Source of the DNA: Sabellastarte sp. h YS-2021
Lineage: Eukaryota; Annelida; Polychaeta; Sabellida; Sabellidae
Direction: 5' to 3'
NCBI GenBank assembly: GCA_964017235.1
Contig: OZ024936.1
Span: 47,605,028 to 47,669,027 of the forward strand
Length of the DNA: 64,000 nucleotides
Below are positions 24,301 to 39,300 of this stretch, in pieces. A program made the translations under genes and the position numbers. The notes beneath the pieces are model-generated. The model saw nothing but the letters and a program-made list of their open reading frames with translations. It was not told the DNA's origin and made no database searches. Positions within the stretch are counted from its first letter, which is position 1. Every line of letters begins with the position of its first letter.

Positions 24301-27300
24301 AGTAGGTGAATAACATATCTAAAGAAAATACTCTAAATGCAATAGTTTTCAAGTAACAACTGATTTACTCAACAAAGAGAACCTGGAAGTAGATATTACT
24401 CAGCTATGCCATGACATACAGGTCTGCAATTTCACTATGTTACAGCCGAGTCAAAAGTAGGTGAAGAACATATTTAAACAAAATACTCTAAATGTAATAG
24501 TTTTAAAGTTACAACTGATTTACTCAACAGTGATAACCTGAACAAAGCTATTGCTCAGCTATGACATGAGCTACAGGTCTGCAATTTTACTATGTTATAG
24601 CTGATTCAAATGTACATGAAAACCATTATCAAACAAACTACTCTAAAAATGCAACAGTTTTGAAGATACCAGCAATTTACTCAACAAAGTAGCTATTACT
24701 CGGCTATACAATGAGCTACAGTCTGCATTTTTACTATGTTGTGGCTGACCCAAAAGTAGCTGAATAACATATTTATACAAAATTCTCTAAATGCAATAGT
24801 TTTGAGTTACAAGTGATTTTACTCATTATGAAAGGTACTGAAAAATCAGAAAGTAGCTATTTCTCACTTAGCTATTGGAATAGACACCCAAAAGCCTGAG
24901 TGTTTCTAATGAGCTATGAGTTGTAAAACTATGCATAACCACACGCTAGGAGTGTGTCATTCTGATTGTAACATGACATTTCATATTTTTCACATTTATT
25001 TAATTCCTCGTCTTCTTACTATTTTGATGAAGTTTTATAGTGCATATTCTTTGTAATTTGCCTTTTGAAAAGTGAAGTTGGATTATCGCCCACCTATTCC
25101 TTTTACTGAGCGTGAGGTTATGCTCGATTTTACAATAGTAAATGACCAATCAGAATCACGGACACAAGTGTGTCATGTTAGAATCTGGATTTTTCCATTT
25201 ACTTATTATTATGTGGAGGTATGCACTCTCTGAGTGCTCTTGTTTTGCATATATTGATGTCAATTTTTGAGGAAATAAACTGGTTTTTATGAGTTAATTG
25301 CATTTTATGTAGTTTCATGTTGCATGTTTGCCTTTCATGACAGTGATGATCAATACTTTTGTATTGCTTTTCACCAAATTTGAATCATAGCATATGACAA
25401 TCATTTCTGAAATGATGATACATACTTTCAAAAAGTGATGATTTACCAAGATTTTTCACTATTCACTCAAAAAATGTATAAATATTTTGTGTATAACTAC
25501 ACACGAAAATAAGTCTGGATGATTAACCTTTACCATATCTTACAAATTAATTAATTTCATCAGAAATTACCTGTTGAAAATAATCTTTAAGGCAATTCAG
25601 TGAGAACTCACAACTTTTTCACTAGTTTTAGTCTAACCAATTGTGCCTCCCCGATGCAAATTTGTTCTTGTCATTGATTTCAGTCTTTTGTGCAAGCTGC
25701 CCAAATCCACATTAACCATGCGTGCATGATATAGAGTCTGTGTTAAGTAAAATCCAATAAGTAAATCCTTTCAAGTGACACACAATATCTCAAATTAAAG
25801 AGGTTTTGGGCCCGACAATTACATGTGTCGTGAACTACATAAATATTTATGAATAGTCACTGTTTGTAGCCCGGCCTGAGCATATACTTGCATTCAGAGT
25901 TGACAGATCAACCAATTCAGACAATTCTGTAGGAACATTATATTGTTTCCTCGTTGGCAATAGATTATATTTGGATTTTGTTTGTGTGAAAGGGATAAAA
26001 CATAACAGGTTTGTTTTGCATATTATTGTTTCTTTATAAGTCAAAAGTGTTTATATATGTTGTAGTGTATATATTTATTAAACTAGTAAAAGTTGGAAAC
26101 CTTTTTGCATTTTTCTTTGTTCTGCCATTTTCTTAATGCTTCAAGATGAACAAGAATTCTTTTCAGGTGAAGTATTTCATATAATATCAATCAATAATTT
26201 CACTTTCATTTTATTTCTTAAGATTTCTTTCATTTTTGCTCTACAGAAAGACAAAACCATATAGGCATAGAATGTTTTACAGTCTGGGTTAAAAAGTGTA
26301 CACTGGCCTATTATTGCAAAATTACAAGTAGATATATTGCAGGGTGGTATTCACTAACATGGATCAGTAAATATCAGATCAAATTTGAACAAAAATGATC
26401 ACTTTTTGATCAGATTCTTGGATCAGCTCAGATTGGTATTCATGAAATATTTGATCTGATATTTTGATTAAAGTTTGGATTAACTATGATCCATGCTCTT
26501 TGATGGATTAACTTATGGATCAAGACAGATCAAAAATAACTGATAGATGATTTATTTCTAAGGGAAGATGAATGTTTTAATCAGTTATTACAGAGGCAGA
26601 CAGTATTTCACAACTGAATAAACCTTTTAAAATTGTGTGAAATTCATACAAAATCAGATCAAATATTTAATCTTTTCAGTTCAAGTGATCCATGGTTTCT
26701 GAATAGCTATTTGATCCCATGGCTCACTTGAAACTTTTTTCTCAAATTTGATCTGATCTTAATCCTTGTTAGTGAATACCGCCCCAGATAAACATTATAA
26801 TTTAACATTCTTTTATGGGAGGCAATGGTTCTAGGAAGATAAATCTAAAATGTTGGAAGGAGGTGTTTCTTTATAAAACACAACTATTATTTGTTTCAAA
26901 TTTTGTTGTTTCATCACTTTTTTTTTTTTTTGAAAGAGTGTGATCCTCTTTGTTAGCAACTGGATCGAATACAGTATCTAATAAAATTCTGTCCTACATT
27001 TGCATTTTCATGGTCTGACCTCATGCACACCAAAACTCTCCCACTAAATTAATTTGATAAATAAATTGTCACATTTTTCAAGGAAAACATACATGAATAT
27101 GATGTTGACGACAGAGATAATATGTGGAACCCAAAGTTGCAAATTGTATTTTTGAAACTGGATAATTTAGATTCAGAGTTTTCCTTTCAGATTTTATACA
27201 GATTACAATAATATGGAAATAGCACTTAGTATCTGTTACAACTTAATGCATGACTGTATTACATTTACCGTATTTTTCCTAAATATGGCCTGGGCATTAA

Positions 27301-30300
27301 TTATTTTCAAATGGCAAATGATTTTTAAATTGAACCATGCGTTCTTTTGAAATAGAAAAAACAGTGCTATAAATTGTAAACAGTGTGCTTGGTACTAGGC
27401 GTTAATTTGGAAATTTACGGTAATATATTCCAGCTGCAACTTTATATTTCCACTCCAGCTGCTACATTATCTGCCTTAAATTACCAATTAACTTACATGT
27501 ATTATTTTATGTGATGAAATTTTGTTTATATTTGTCAAGGGGGTTGTTACATTAATTACTGTTTTCTGCACAAATAAATGGTGGAAGACTGGGTGACAAG
27601 TTTGACATTCAATTACTTTCACCTTTGGGTCTTGGGTTTGAACCCCACCCGTAGTAACACGTGGAAATGCCCTTAGCTGTGGCAAGGGGACAAATAACTT
27701 TATATGTGAATTATATATCTTGTAAGCATTTTGATAACTTATGTCATCGTGTGTGCTGAATCTAACATACCCAGTTTATCATCACAATTTCCACTTTCGA
27801 GAACCGGTTCTAAAATATCGAATAAACCACAACACTGTGATGCAATATATAAACCATAATAAAATTAAATAATACATGATAATTTTTTTATTATTATTGG
27901 ACAGCTACCTCCTCTAAGGGGGTTGGTTATTGGATTCTGTTTATATTTTAGTAATATTAAGAAAAACCTACTACATAGACACCAAATTTTCATAGTAGGT
28001 GGTTTAACATGGAATTGATTTCATTTTGTGAATTATCAGAAACAAAATCATGATTTGGGAACTTTTTACAAGGATTTTTTATCAATGCACTCATGCATAA
28101 TAATTGAGATTTTGGACCTTGGCCGAGGTATGCAGTCTCTGAGAGTTCTTGTTCATTGTGTTATACTATTCTTGTTTCCTCACTATAAATAAACCCATTC
28201 ATTTTATTCTAAAACTTAACCAAACCAATCAGTTCCCGAGATCTCACGCAGCATCTCTCATATGCACTACCAAGAAAATACAAAACCAATTTTTGATCCG
28301 GATCCAGACCATCTTTGGGGAGGACTGATCCATGGTTAGACATCCACCTATTAGTGTAGCGATCGACTGACATGAGGAGGATAGCTATCAGACAAAAATT
28401 CAGGGTGATGTATCGATCGAAGTTTCAATATCGGAACCGTTAACATAAACCGTGGGCGATATAAGAGGTTTTGTCAAAATTACACATATTAAATCAAGAA
28501 ATAATTTAATTGTACTATTTAGGCAACAAACATGTACATTTCTGCCACCGTGGCCCCTATGACCCTGATCAAATGTATAGTTTTTGAGTTTTGTACACAG
28601 ACTGACAAACAGACACGGTAGCAATACTCCTTCTAAGGGCAAGGTATAATAACCCGTAGAAACAAAAGTATTTATATGTCTTTTTAGGATGCCGCAGTGC
28701 ACTGGGAAAGCTTCCATATATACCCCTATTTATGAACAGTTACTGACAAAAGATCCCAACAGGAAAGCAATCAAAGGGGGTTATGAATACACGTACACTG
28801 GAGTGGCTATTGTGGATCCTAAGGAACAAATGGCCAGTGTGGAGAGACTTTCCAAATGTCGAAAGCCTGTCGCTGATAGTGCCCGAATTGTTCCAACAAA
28901 TGTCAAACATGTGAAAGGTAACACTCACAGCTACCAGTGGAATGCTGGGGGCAAAGAATGTCATGGTTTTGAATGGTGAAATGGTCTTAAACAAAAGACA
29001 TCTAACATGGAGTGAACTGTTTATTTGCATATAATAGATATGTGGGAAAAATGCCAAGAATATTATAGTTAAATAACTTAAATGTAACCATATAAATATA
29101 TAGAAGTTAATTTATATAACCTTGAAGAAGAGAATATTTTGTGTGTGTTTGTTCTTTGAAAAAGATGTCTCTTGAGGACATATAATTCATATTCCCAAAT
29201 AACTACATTTGTTCTTTAGTGTTTCTCAAAGTTTGGTATGTTCATATGTAACTGAATATGACGTTCTGGACAGAGAAACATTTGTGGCTGCAAATACCAA
29301 AGACTGAATTGAATGAAGTCCATCACACATGTCACACACCATTATTAATGATTGCTTTACTTAATTTGTCTAGTGTTTTCTAAAACAAAAATGACCATGT
29401 GTTTTACCATCATAACAAACCCCATTAATACTACAGATGGTATCACCTGCGGTAACCCGCATTTAGAGAAACATCCCTGCCCTTGGATCACCGTCTGACG
29501 TCCGTAGATAACCTTGCCAGTCAGTGGCAAACCGTCCATTACCTTGTGAGCCCTACCGAAGTTTTAAAATATTTGAAATTTCCGCATCTGATTTCGGGTA
29601 CCATGAGCATATGCAGACGATTTTGCACATGAATTTTTTAATATGGTAACCGAAGGTGTGGTCCACAGTGTACATAAGGTGATTCAGTCATCTTTCGGTG
29701 TAATACAGTGACATAAGGTGAGTCAAGGTATTGGTCATTTCAACAAGTTTTAGTCCGATGGCTATTGAAGGTGAGTTAAGGTTAATGGAGGTTGTCTCTT
29801 GGTGACCAACATTTGTAATACTGTCATCTGACTATTATTGACGGTTAAAACACTGTGTCCAATCAGCGGCCGTCCGCCTGTCCCTCCATCTGCCCTCCGC
29901 CGCCGAGAAAACCTTCTAACCATGGACGTACTGCCTGTAGTGTGAATGGGGCATTAAGTTGAAAAATGTTAACAGCAAATATTAAATACTGCATAAATTT
30001 ATGTGCATATGACACAGATAAGTAACATTTTATATTCCCCCCCAACCTATTATTCTCTGACAGCCTGTCTAAACGTCTTTTTCTTTTTAGAAATGTCTTA
30101 CATGTCCTGTACAGTTGACTTTAATTCAAATATCATGCATATTTCTTTGAGTGTTTCATATATTTATTGGTGTTTAGTCTTATTGTGTATTCTATAGATA
30201 TGTAAGATATTGCTATACAGCTACATGCTTGTATTCTGAACAGTCAAATATCTCAAAAACAATAAATATAATTGTGTGTAATTGTGTGTTTTTAATTTAC

Positions 30301-33300
30301 AATCCGAGTTTTAACCGAGTTATTATATCAAGCTGTTCAGGGAAATAAAAAATTACAAGTTCACAGAAAGTTTGGCTAAATTGCAGAATTCCCCTCCTGG
30401 AAATATGTGAGAGTAGTTCCGTCAATATATATAAATATATACAGTATACATTACTGTAGAATGTGTACTGTAGGTAGACAGGTCAGCAGGTGTAAAATTA
30501 TTTTACCATATACATGTGTATATGTAGGTAGACTGACCCAGTGACCTACAGACCCGTCGGCCTGCCAACCTGCCCACCTGCCATTTATTTTACCATATAC
30601 ATGTAGGTAAACTGACCAGCCCACCTGAAGAACCGTCTGTCTACCCGCTAACTTGCCATAATTAAGTGTGTGCTTGACTGACCCGCTGACCTGCCAACCC
30701 ACCTGTCTACCTCTCTACTTTCCCTTCAATTAGGAAAAATATTATTGTAAAAAAAATTAATTCACTGATATTCACACACTTTTCTACAAGCCTTCCAAAA
30801 GTTTTGATAACTGCATACTATATTTAGACCTTGTCAAATGAAACAATATTCAAGGCTAAAATCCCAACTTGGGACCTCAATGGCCAAGTGGTTATTAATA
30901 CTGTTTTGGTATTTAATCACTAATACACATTGCATGGTCATGTGTCCTGGATATAAACAAATAATATGGCAGATCACAAGATGACATAAAATTTAAGAAT
31001 TTACCCAACTTGTTGGGTAATTAGCAAATAATGCCACATTTTTGTACATTCAACAAAATATGCAGCTGAAATGCTTTGAATTAAATTTTGTATTTTCTCA
31101 GGCTGTGACTCCAAATATTAAGAATTCTAATAATCATGAGGTGATATACATAAGAATATGGTTAAATAGTTCAACAATATTGGCATCAACTAGTGCTTGG
31201 TACCCTCATATTTGGTCAGTATGGTGAACTTTTTCAGCCTTTGTTCTCAGACAGTTTGGCATCTTATTTTTCGAGTGGAAAACATGGAGTAAATAAGATA
31301 CGTGGAAGCCTTAATTGTCATCTTTGCTATGATTTGTTTAGGTACAATATACTTCATCATTAATATTATTTGCACACAGTTTAGGTCATAGCATGATGAG
31401 GGATAGCGGTAATATAGAATGTTAGTTGGTAAATATCCTGCACTGCAAACAATTGTACAAATTTTCCACTTAAGTTTAGGCCTGAGATTCAAATCCACAA
31501 AGTCAGACACAGTCGCATTCTTGTCAGATGTACTTATTAAATTTTTAGAGAAACTTTCATGTGCGAGATAGAATAGAATAGAATAGAACAGAATCATTTA
31601 TATAGCGCAAAATTGATGCAACATCCTCTAATGCGCTCAAGGCAAAAAGGGAAATTCGAGGGACATGCCGGGTCAAAATCCTGATTTAGCACTGCAAGGG
31701 GAGAAATACTATGGTGGGGGGTATGCAAGTCTAAACAAGTAGGTCTTTAGGTGGCTTCGAAACCCTTTGATTGTGTTCTGAGATCATACCGATTGTGGGA
31801 GTCTGTTCCATTCAGTTTGAGAAGCCATTGCAAAACCTTGCCTACCAATGGCCTTCTTGGGACGAACTGAAGAAAGAGAAAGCCGATTTCCACAAGTAAG
31901 GCTACTGGGTTTGATTAAGGATGATAAATATGAGGGTTGGGTGAACTTGATAGCCTTGAATGCAATAATATTATGTTTGAACAGGATACGGTATGAAATG
32001 GGCAGCCAGTGTAGTTTTTGCAGATAGGGAGTAATATGGCTTGTTTTATCAAGAGGGCATTTTGAATCTTTTGGAGTTTAGCCACATTGTATTTATTCAC
32101 ACCATAAAGTAGGGAATTGCAGTAGTCAATTCAACTACTGATCATTGAGTTGGCCAGCAGGGCTGCAGTCTCCACACTGAGGAATTTACAAATGTGTCTG
32201 AGATCTTTGAGATGGTACTAGCAGGCACGACAAACTTTGGTTATATGGCTGGCAAAGGTGTTCCCAGAATCAAAAGTAACACCTAAATTCTTAACTTCAT
32301 TAGTGGGGGAGATTGATTTTCCAAGAAACTGGATGGGAAATTTTTGCATGATTGACTCCCTGGCCTGTCTGTCGCCAATGATGATAAATTCTGTCTTCTC
32401 TGGATTAAGTTTCCATCTGACACCATCCATCCATTTTTGAACACACGCAAGACACTCAGTGAGCTCAGCAATACTGGAATCAAAGTTCCTGGAATCAAGT
32501 GCCAACTGAAGTATATTTGGGTGTCATCGGCATAAAGATGATGGGTAACATTGAAGCTGGAAATTATATGGCTGAGGGGGGTAGTGTAAAGAGTGAAAAG
32601 CAGTGGACCCAGGACAGAACCTTGAGGGACCCCATAAGGGAGTGAGAAGGCATCCGAGAAGCTATTACCCAATTTAACTTTCTGTCTACGATTTGTGAGA
32701 TATGATTTGATCCACATCAGCACAGTACCATCCACGCCGAACCAATCCCTGAGGCAGTTAAAAAGAATGGTGTGGTCAATGGTATCAAATGCTGCTGAGA
32801 GGTCCAATAATGTGAGAGCAACCGCCTTACCCGAGTCCATCGAAGCAGCAATGTTATTTTGAATTTTAAGGAGTGCTGTTTCTGTGGAATGCAATCTCTT
32901 GTAGGCTGACTGGTTGAGATTGGAGAGCCCCTCTTTATTGATGTAACTATTTAACTGATTCGCTACAGCTTTTTCAATCAATTTTAATATCATAATGAAA
33001 CTAAGGTTTGACACTGGTCTATAGTTTTTCAGGAGATTTCTATCTAGGCTAGGCTTCTTGAGAAGGGGAGTAACATATGCGATTTTGAAACAGTTAGGGA
33101 AACTGCCTTCTTTGAGCGAATAATTTATGATATTGGTAATTGGGGTGATTAGGATGTCTGCGCAATCTTTGACCAGTGAGGTTGGTATTGGGTCTAGATC
33201 ACATGATTTGGTAGGAGATGATTTTAGAATTTTGAGAATGTCTTCCTCAGATACTCGCTCAAAAGAAGATAGGGTTGTTCATGCTTGGTCTGGTGATCGA

Positions 33301-36300
33301 AACTGGAACCGATGACTGTAGTGTGCTTCTGATTTTCATGATTTTGTCACAGAAAAAATACCCAAAGGAATTGGCTAGATCTTTCAGACTGACATGATCG
33401 GGTAACATAATGGTCGAAGATTTATGCAGGATTTTTTTGAAAGTGTTCCACAGAGCCTTGGGATTACCATTGTTTTCAGCAATAACTGCGGAATAGTGCC
33501 TTCGTCTTCAAGTAGAAAATTGTAGCGGTTGACAGCCGCACGATATCTACTGCGGTTAATTGCGGAATTGTCCCTGCGCCATATATGCCCGTACTTCCAT
33601 TTCAGACACTTTGCTGACAGGATGTCTGAATTCATGAAGCCTTTGTCAGGGTGCAAAGGTACTTTTTTTTCCTATTAATTGGAGCGTGCCTGTCAAGAAT
33701 GTTGCACAAGGTATTAAAGTACTGGTGACTGAGTAAACTTGCTGTCTTGTGAGGATGTTTGATTAAGTCAGAATTCATGATGTCCTCTCTGAAATCATTG
33801 ATATTTATCCTGTGAATTTTCCGTGTGTTAACCTGCCTAAAGTTGCACGGTGTCTTAATGGGTATATCAACAGAGAAAGTGATGGCAAGATGGTCGGAGA
33901 TCCCCCCTATGACTTTCGGGCGAACTGTCTTTGCAAAGGCATCCCTGACACATAAAATGTCTAAGATATGGCCGTGAATGTGGGTTGGAGAGTCAATGAT
34001 CTGGGTAAAATTACACTGACAGAGGGAGTCACTAAATTCCTGCGACCAAACATCCTGTTTGTCCAGGTGCAGATTTAAGTCCCCTAGAATAATATTCTTG
34101 CAACATGTTAAAGCAGCACACTCAACAAAAGTGCTGAATTCCCCAATGAAGTCGGCTTTGGAGACATTGGGAGGCCTGTACAAGGTGTGAAAAATAATGT
34201 CCTGGGTGTTGCCCATTGACAGTTGAATGAAAATACTCTCAAAGGTATTGACGCATGGTTGGGGTAAGACCTTAAAATCGATGTCATCACGAATGAAGAA
34301 CCCCACACCACCGCCTCTCCCCTCACAGCATGGAACATGGGTACATTTGTAACCCGGCGGTGTGACATCTGCGATGAAGCTGTCAGTGTCATCTGGTCGA
34401 AGCCAGGTCTCAGTAACCGCAATGACATCTGACTTGTTGCTATTTATGAAGTCCGCAAAAGCAACGGATTTATTCCTGATTGATCTGATATTTATCAGAC
34501 TTCCAATTAAAAGGCTAGTGTCGGGGCCTGGATTAATACTGACATCCCCTGAGAGGATCAACAGTAGTGACACCCATGGGCTGACATGTTTGAAGGAGTG
34601 CGTTACCCTACGAATATGTCCCTGTAATGCCAAAAAGCCATAGTTAACACTGTTGAGACACAGGTGAATGCTAGGCTCGAATTCTATGATGGAAGGTGAA
34701 CGGAGAGTGGGATAGAAATTTGACACAGATGTAAATGGTAGTGTGGAAGGGCCATCAGTGGTGGTATTGGTTGCCCGAACAACCACCAGAAAGTAAAGCC
34801 AGAACCAGAAAGTGCAATGCATGACCAAAGACCAAAAAAAAAGAGAAGAATAAAACTAGCAAAAAAAGTGAACTTCCTATGTACAAACCTGTCTAAACAG
34901 CAAACCAAAAGTGAGTAGATTAAGAACAAAGAAAGTTTGGTGCAAAATTTGTACAAATTAGTATTTCAGGAATTAATGTGTGATAAATTTGATTTGGAAT
35001 GACGAAAGTATAATATAGTGTGCTTACTGTAATTTGGGAATGTCCGCTGAGCGATAATGCCCATAGGAACCTATTGTAACAATGCAAACTACTTTACAGA
35101 AGTTGATGAATGATCCGCGGGAAATGTCCGTTGAGCGATAATACCCACAACTGAATTTAAAAGGGACAGTAGTCAGGTATTGTATTATTTTTTGAAGAGT
35201 GTATAATAAGTGACCATAAAAACAGATACAGACCAGTGTAGAGTGCAAAAATCACAAAAAACGTAAAATTGACATTAAAAATATAAGAAAACACGTCCTC
35301 CCCTGGCAACACAATACAACTGAATTTAAAAGGGACAATTATTAGCAGCAATCAGGTATTGTAGTATGTTTTTGAAGAGTGTATGATAGGTGACAATAAA
35401 AACAGATACAGACCAGTGTAGAGTGCAAAAATCACTAAAAACGTAAAATTGACATTAAAAATATAAGAAAACACGTCCTCCCCTGGCGAACGCTAAAAGA
35501 TATCTGCCATTTTTTTTTAATTTATTTTTGGGTCATGTGATCGTGGGATGCCCTAATATGCAAAAAGTTGATAACTTACATATGCTTCATAGCTGACTGG
35601 GCAGTGACCAAGTAGGTTAAAATTCATTCCAAATTCATGAAATTTCGGACCGGCCCCTAGATCTTCCCAAGTTTTCCAAAACTTTTGTAGTCTTGCCCGT
35701 ACAGGTAGATCTCTTGCAACAGCTGGAACATTGTTTACAGGCCTGACAAAAGACAATTGATCGACACAGGAAACATCTTTCACATATTTTAATTCTGTTT
35801 TGTGACAATTTACAATAACAGGACCTATATCTTTGTTTTGTGAATGCCCTTTTGCAAAAAGTACAGGATTTACAACAGAACAATTTACAAGAGAAGTCTG
35901 TGGTGTCTCAAGGTTCATTGTCTTTATACTGAGAGTCTCTGGTAACTGAACAAAATTTACAGTTTCTTGGCTCCCAGCCAGCAGTCCTGTCTTTAACACA
36001 CTTACACAGTAATTGTCATTTATACGACTCCTGGTTCTTGGCCAGACAGAATGAGTACTGAGATCTCCCTTTACTCCTCTTGCCCTGACCATGTGTAGAG
36101 ATGTTTTTCCAGGCGGGTCGGTCAGATTTCTTGTTGTCTGACTTTCTTCCAGAATGTTCATAAGGGTGTTAACGACCCTTCCTGTATGAAGAACCAGAAC
36201 GTCCCTTGCTGTCATAACTGGCAATATCCTCTTCTGCCCGTTTAATAACACTGTCCGGGAACAGGGTGGTCAACTATAGGGGAGCAGTTCTCAGTGCAGC

Positions 36301-39300
36301 TAAAGTGTCAGGCTTAATTCCAGACTTCATGTGTGACATATAAGAGTCCCTTCTGATTAATGTCAGGTTTGCCGTATTCACAGAGACAAAATCACACAAA
36401 TGTTCCCCTGACTTGGCCATGACTTGACCGATGCTGGCATTAAAATCCATGAGATATTGCAGTTCGCTGGTGGCTGTTGAAATTTTGGAAGCAGACTAGC
36501 CTTTGCTTTCTGTCTGGATCGCCTTGAGTTGTATTTGCATGTTCTGCTGCACCTTGAGCAGGCATCGGTTGAAACCAGCGGCCTGGTTACAGATCACTGA
36601 AGCTTCCCTTGCAGACTTCTCCCACTTGTGTAGACTTTCCTGAGAGATAGGACGCGACTGAGGGGGCTTGAGGCGATTCCGGCCTGTTTAGCAATCCTCG
36701 GGTACGTACTGTTCATCTGGATGAGTCTGTGATGTCTGGATGACACAGCAGTAGAGTCCCCTTTCTGGGTGGAGTATAGCCCATACCACTTGGCTTGGGA
36801 CTTGGCTGGTCACTCAAACTGATCTTTGAGGAGACCCTCGGGCTCAGAGCTGCGAGAGGGATAGCCTTCAACCAAGGTTAAGTTAAGCTTGCTGAGTTTC
36901 CTGCACAGCCAATCTTCTGTAGGAGGTTGAACTGACACTTTCCCTGGAGTCTGAAGTTTAGGGCTGGCAAAGGGTTGTCATCTGATGTGGTAGCACTAGA
37001 GTCTAAATCTGGGATGTGTGTCCAGCCCATGTATCTCTCTGTAAGTCTGTTCTTCAGAGAGGGATTGGTGATGGTGACATCCTGGTCATCAGATAACTAA
37101 CCTTCTTCACATAAATGTCTACTGGAGGCCGGTAAGACAAAACACTATCAGAGTCCGATTCACTAGAAAAACTGTCCCTTCTGGTCAGTTCAAAGGCACT
37201 CTTACTGGTGGATTGTCTTTGTAAAACAGAAGGATCATTACCAGTCGGTTCACCAGCTCTTGGTCGGTCTATCTTCTGAGGCCGGTTGGTCTGAGGTCGG
37301 TCAGAGTGAGATTTCCTGGTAGACTGTTGCCTTGCAGCAGGGGGGTTGGTACCAGGCAAATCAGATAAAGTAGGTCGGTCGGTGTGCTGAAAAGGAGGTT
37401 GATTGGTCGGCTCGATAAAAGGTTCTGTCCTGGCCACACTAGCTGGTGGAGTGTGAGTGGGGGTCACCTTGACTGTCTTGAAGGTAAGTTTCTGTGGTCA
37501 GTCAAGAATTCTGGCCATAAGAAGTGCTTCCAACTGATTGAAACAGTACGACTATTTCTAATTAAGTTCATCAATCCTGGAGTCAGTTGACACTTGGATA
37601 GCTGAAGATTTGGCCAGTTTGTCTGACTCGACCAACTTGGAAATAGAAGTTTTCTTTTCCTCCACCTTCTTCCTCTTCTCAGCTGGTGCACTCAAACCAG
37701 GGGACTTAACAGTGCCCTGGCCATCCACGACCCCCACTACCGACACATGTGCCGGGTCCACAAGGGTGGGAGTGAGTGTCTGAAGATGTAGGTTCCTTGT
37801 TTGGGGTTGCAGTTTTCTTACATTCACACTGCTCTTTTTTAATCTTGTAAGATGGAGTTGAAAGTTGAATGCGTTGCTCTGGAGTCAGAATATTGCAAAA
37901 GTTACAGTCATTAGAATCAGGCTTCTCTACACAAGGATCTGGGCCCTTACCTCTATCTCGACACCTCACACAGTAGTTATGGGTATCAAACCCAGCAGTC
38001 AAGTGGCCACATCCTCCCCGCATCTGTCCAGGTGAAGGCATAACGATCTACACACTGTTTAGTATCCGCAGGACACAAAAAGTAAGAGAAGCAAGCAAAA
38101 AATCACAAAAAACTTAAAGTTTCTTTAGCAAACAAAAATCTGTCTGCACAGTACACGTACCAAACAAAAAAGATGCTATGACGTCACGCTGTCTAGACAG
38201 GAAGGAAGTATGACACGCCATCTGGCGAAAGCATAGTACTGGACCGGCCTGCCTGGTGGAAACACAGGATGTCTTTTTCTGACGTTTGGTGGGCCGGTCT
38301 GAGCCGACCGGATTAGCAATTGTCCATTGGATAGGATGTATCAACGCATTAAAAATGTACATTCCCAGCAGGGTGCACATAATGAATAGGCAAAGCATTA
38401 ATGGAATAATGAATATTCATCATCTAATCTTGGCTTATCTTTGTTTTGTAAACACTTCATTATTAACCAGGAAACCATCTGGAACTGGTTTATCTTTGCT
38501 ATGTGACCTGTTCATGAATATTCATGACACCATCTGGTCTTGGCTTTTCTTTGCTATACAAATATTTCATGAATATTCATGACATTATTTGATCTGGGTT
38601 TATCTTTACCATCTAAATACTTCATGAATATTCGAGGCCCAATCTAACCTCAGCTTTTCTTTATGTGAGGACGCTTCATGAATATTCATGATATCATCTG
38701 AACTTGACTTACCTTTGCTATGTGAACACGGAAGTTGAGCTCCCTGTTTCCAGCAGAAACTACAACCCGGCTGTTTGGGTCAGGATAATCACAGATGCAG
38801 GTTTTGAACTGGATGTAGCCATAATACTTCAGGGTTCTCGCATGCTTTAAAAACTGGTGTTAGAAAAGAATATATTATTGAAATATATTAAGCTGACAGA
38901 TTTGGAAACAGGAGATCAAAGAGTATAACTATAAGTACTAAGGTAAATGGAACAAAATATTTTGTGGTTAAACATAACCGTACATTGTTACAGTGGTGTA
39001 ATTTTGTTTGTTTATTTGCGTTTCAACATTGTTTTCAACAATGTATAGGTCATATTACGATGGGTTGTTTTATGGGCACAGGAAACCAGTACATACAGTT
39101 GGTCAAGGCTCTGTGCTGTCAACTGTCAATCATCGGTAAGAAACTACTATCTTTCCCACACAGGGTCCGGGGTTTGAACCGCCAAGCTCAGAGGTTGGAG
39201 ACAAGTGTGTTACCACTACACGACCAGTGGTGTAATTAATCGTTAATGAAATATCAATTCCAGTTTTCCAGGACCTTGGGGATTTCTTTTTTCTTGTCAA

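Larger units (their letters stand above)
31572..34960 (-). mobile_element. L2/CR1-like LINE, near full length, degenerate
   Basis: A minus-strand element with apurinic-type endonuclease, reverse transcriptase and C-terminal domain. It ends at low coordinates in a (TTCTA)n microsatellite (31572-31597), preceded by TTTTGCGCTATATAAATGAT. This microsatellite 3' end is typical of the L2/CR1 group. Several frameshifts and stops separate the domains, so it is inactive. The 5' limit is approximate. Confidence 0.88.

Noticed and set aside
8310..25184. A single 17-kb DNA transposon
   Set aside because: SNX17 exon g lies inside, and no transposase is present between the termini.
27590..27670. SINE based on GGTTTGAACCCC
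   Set aside because: Only a B-box-like word; no convincing A box or shared body with the other SINEs.
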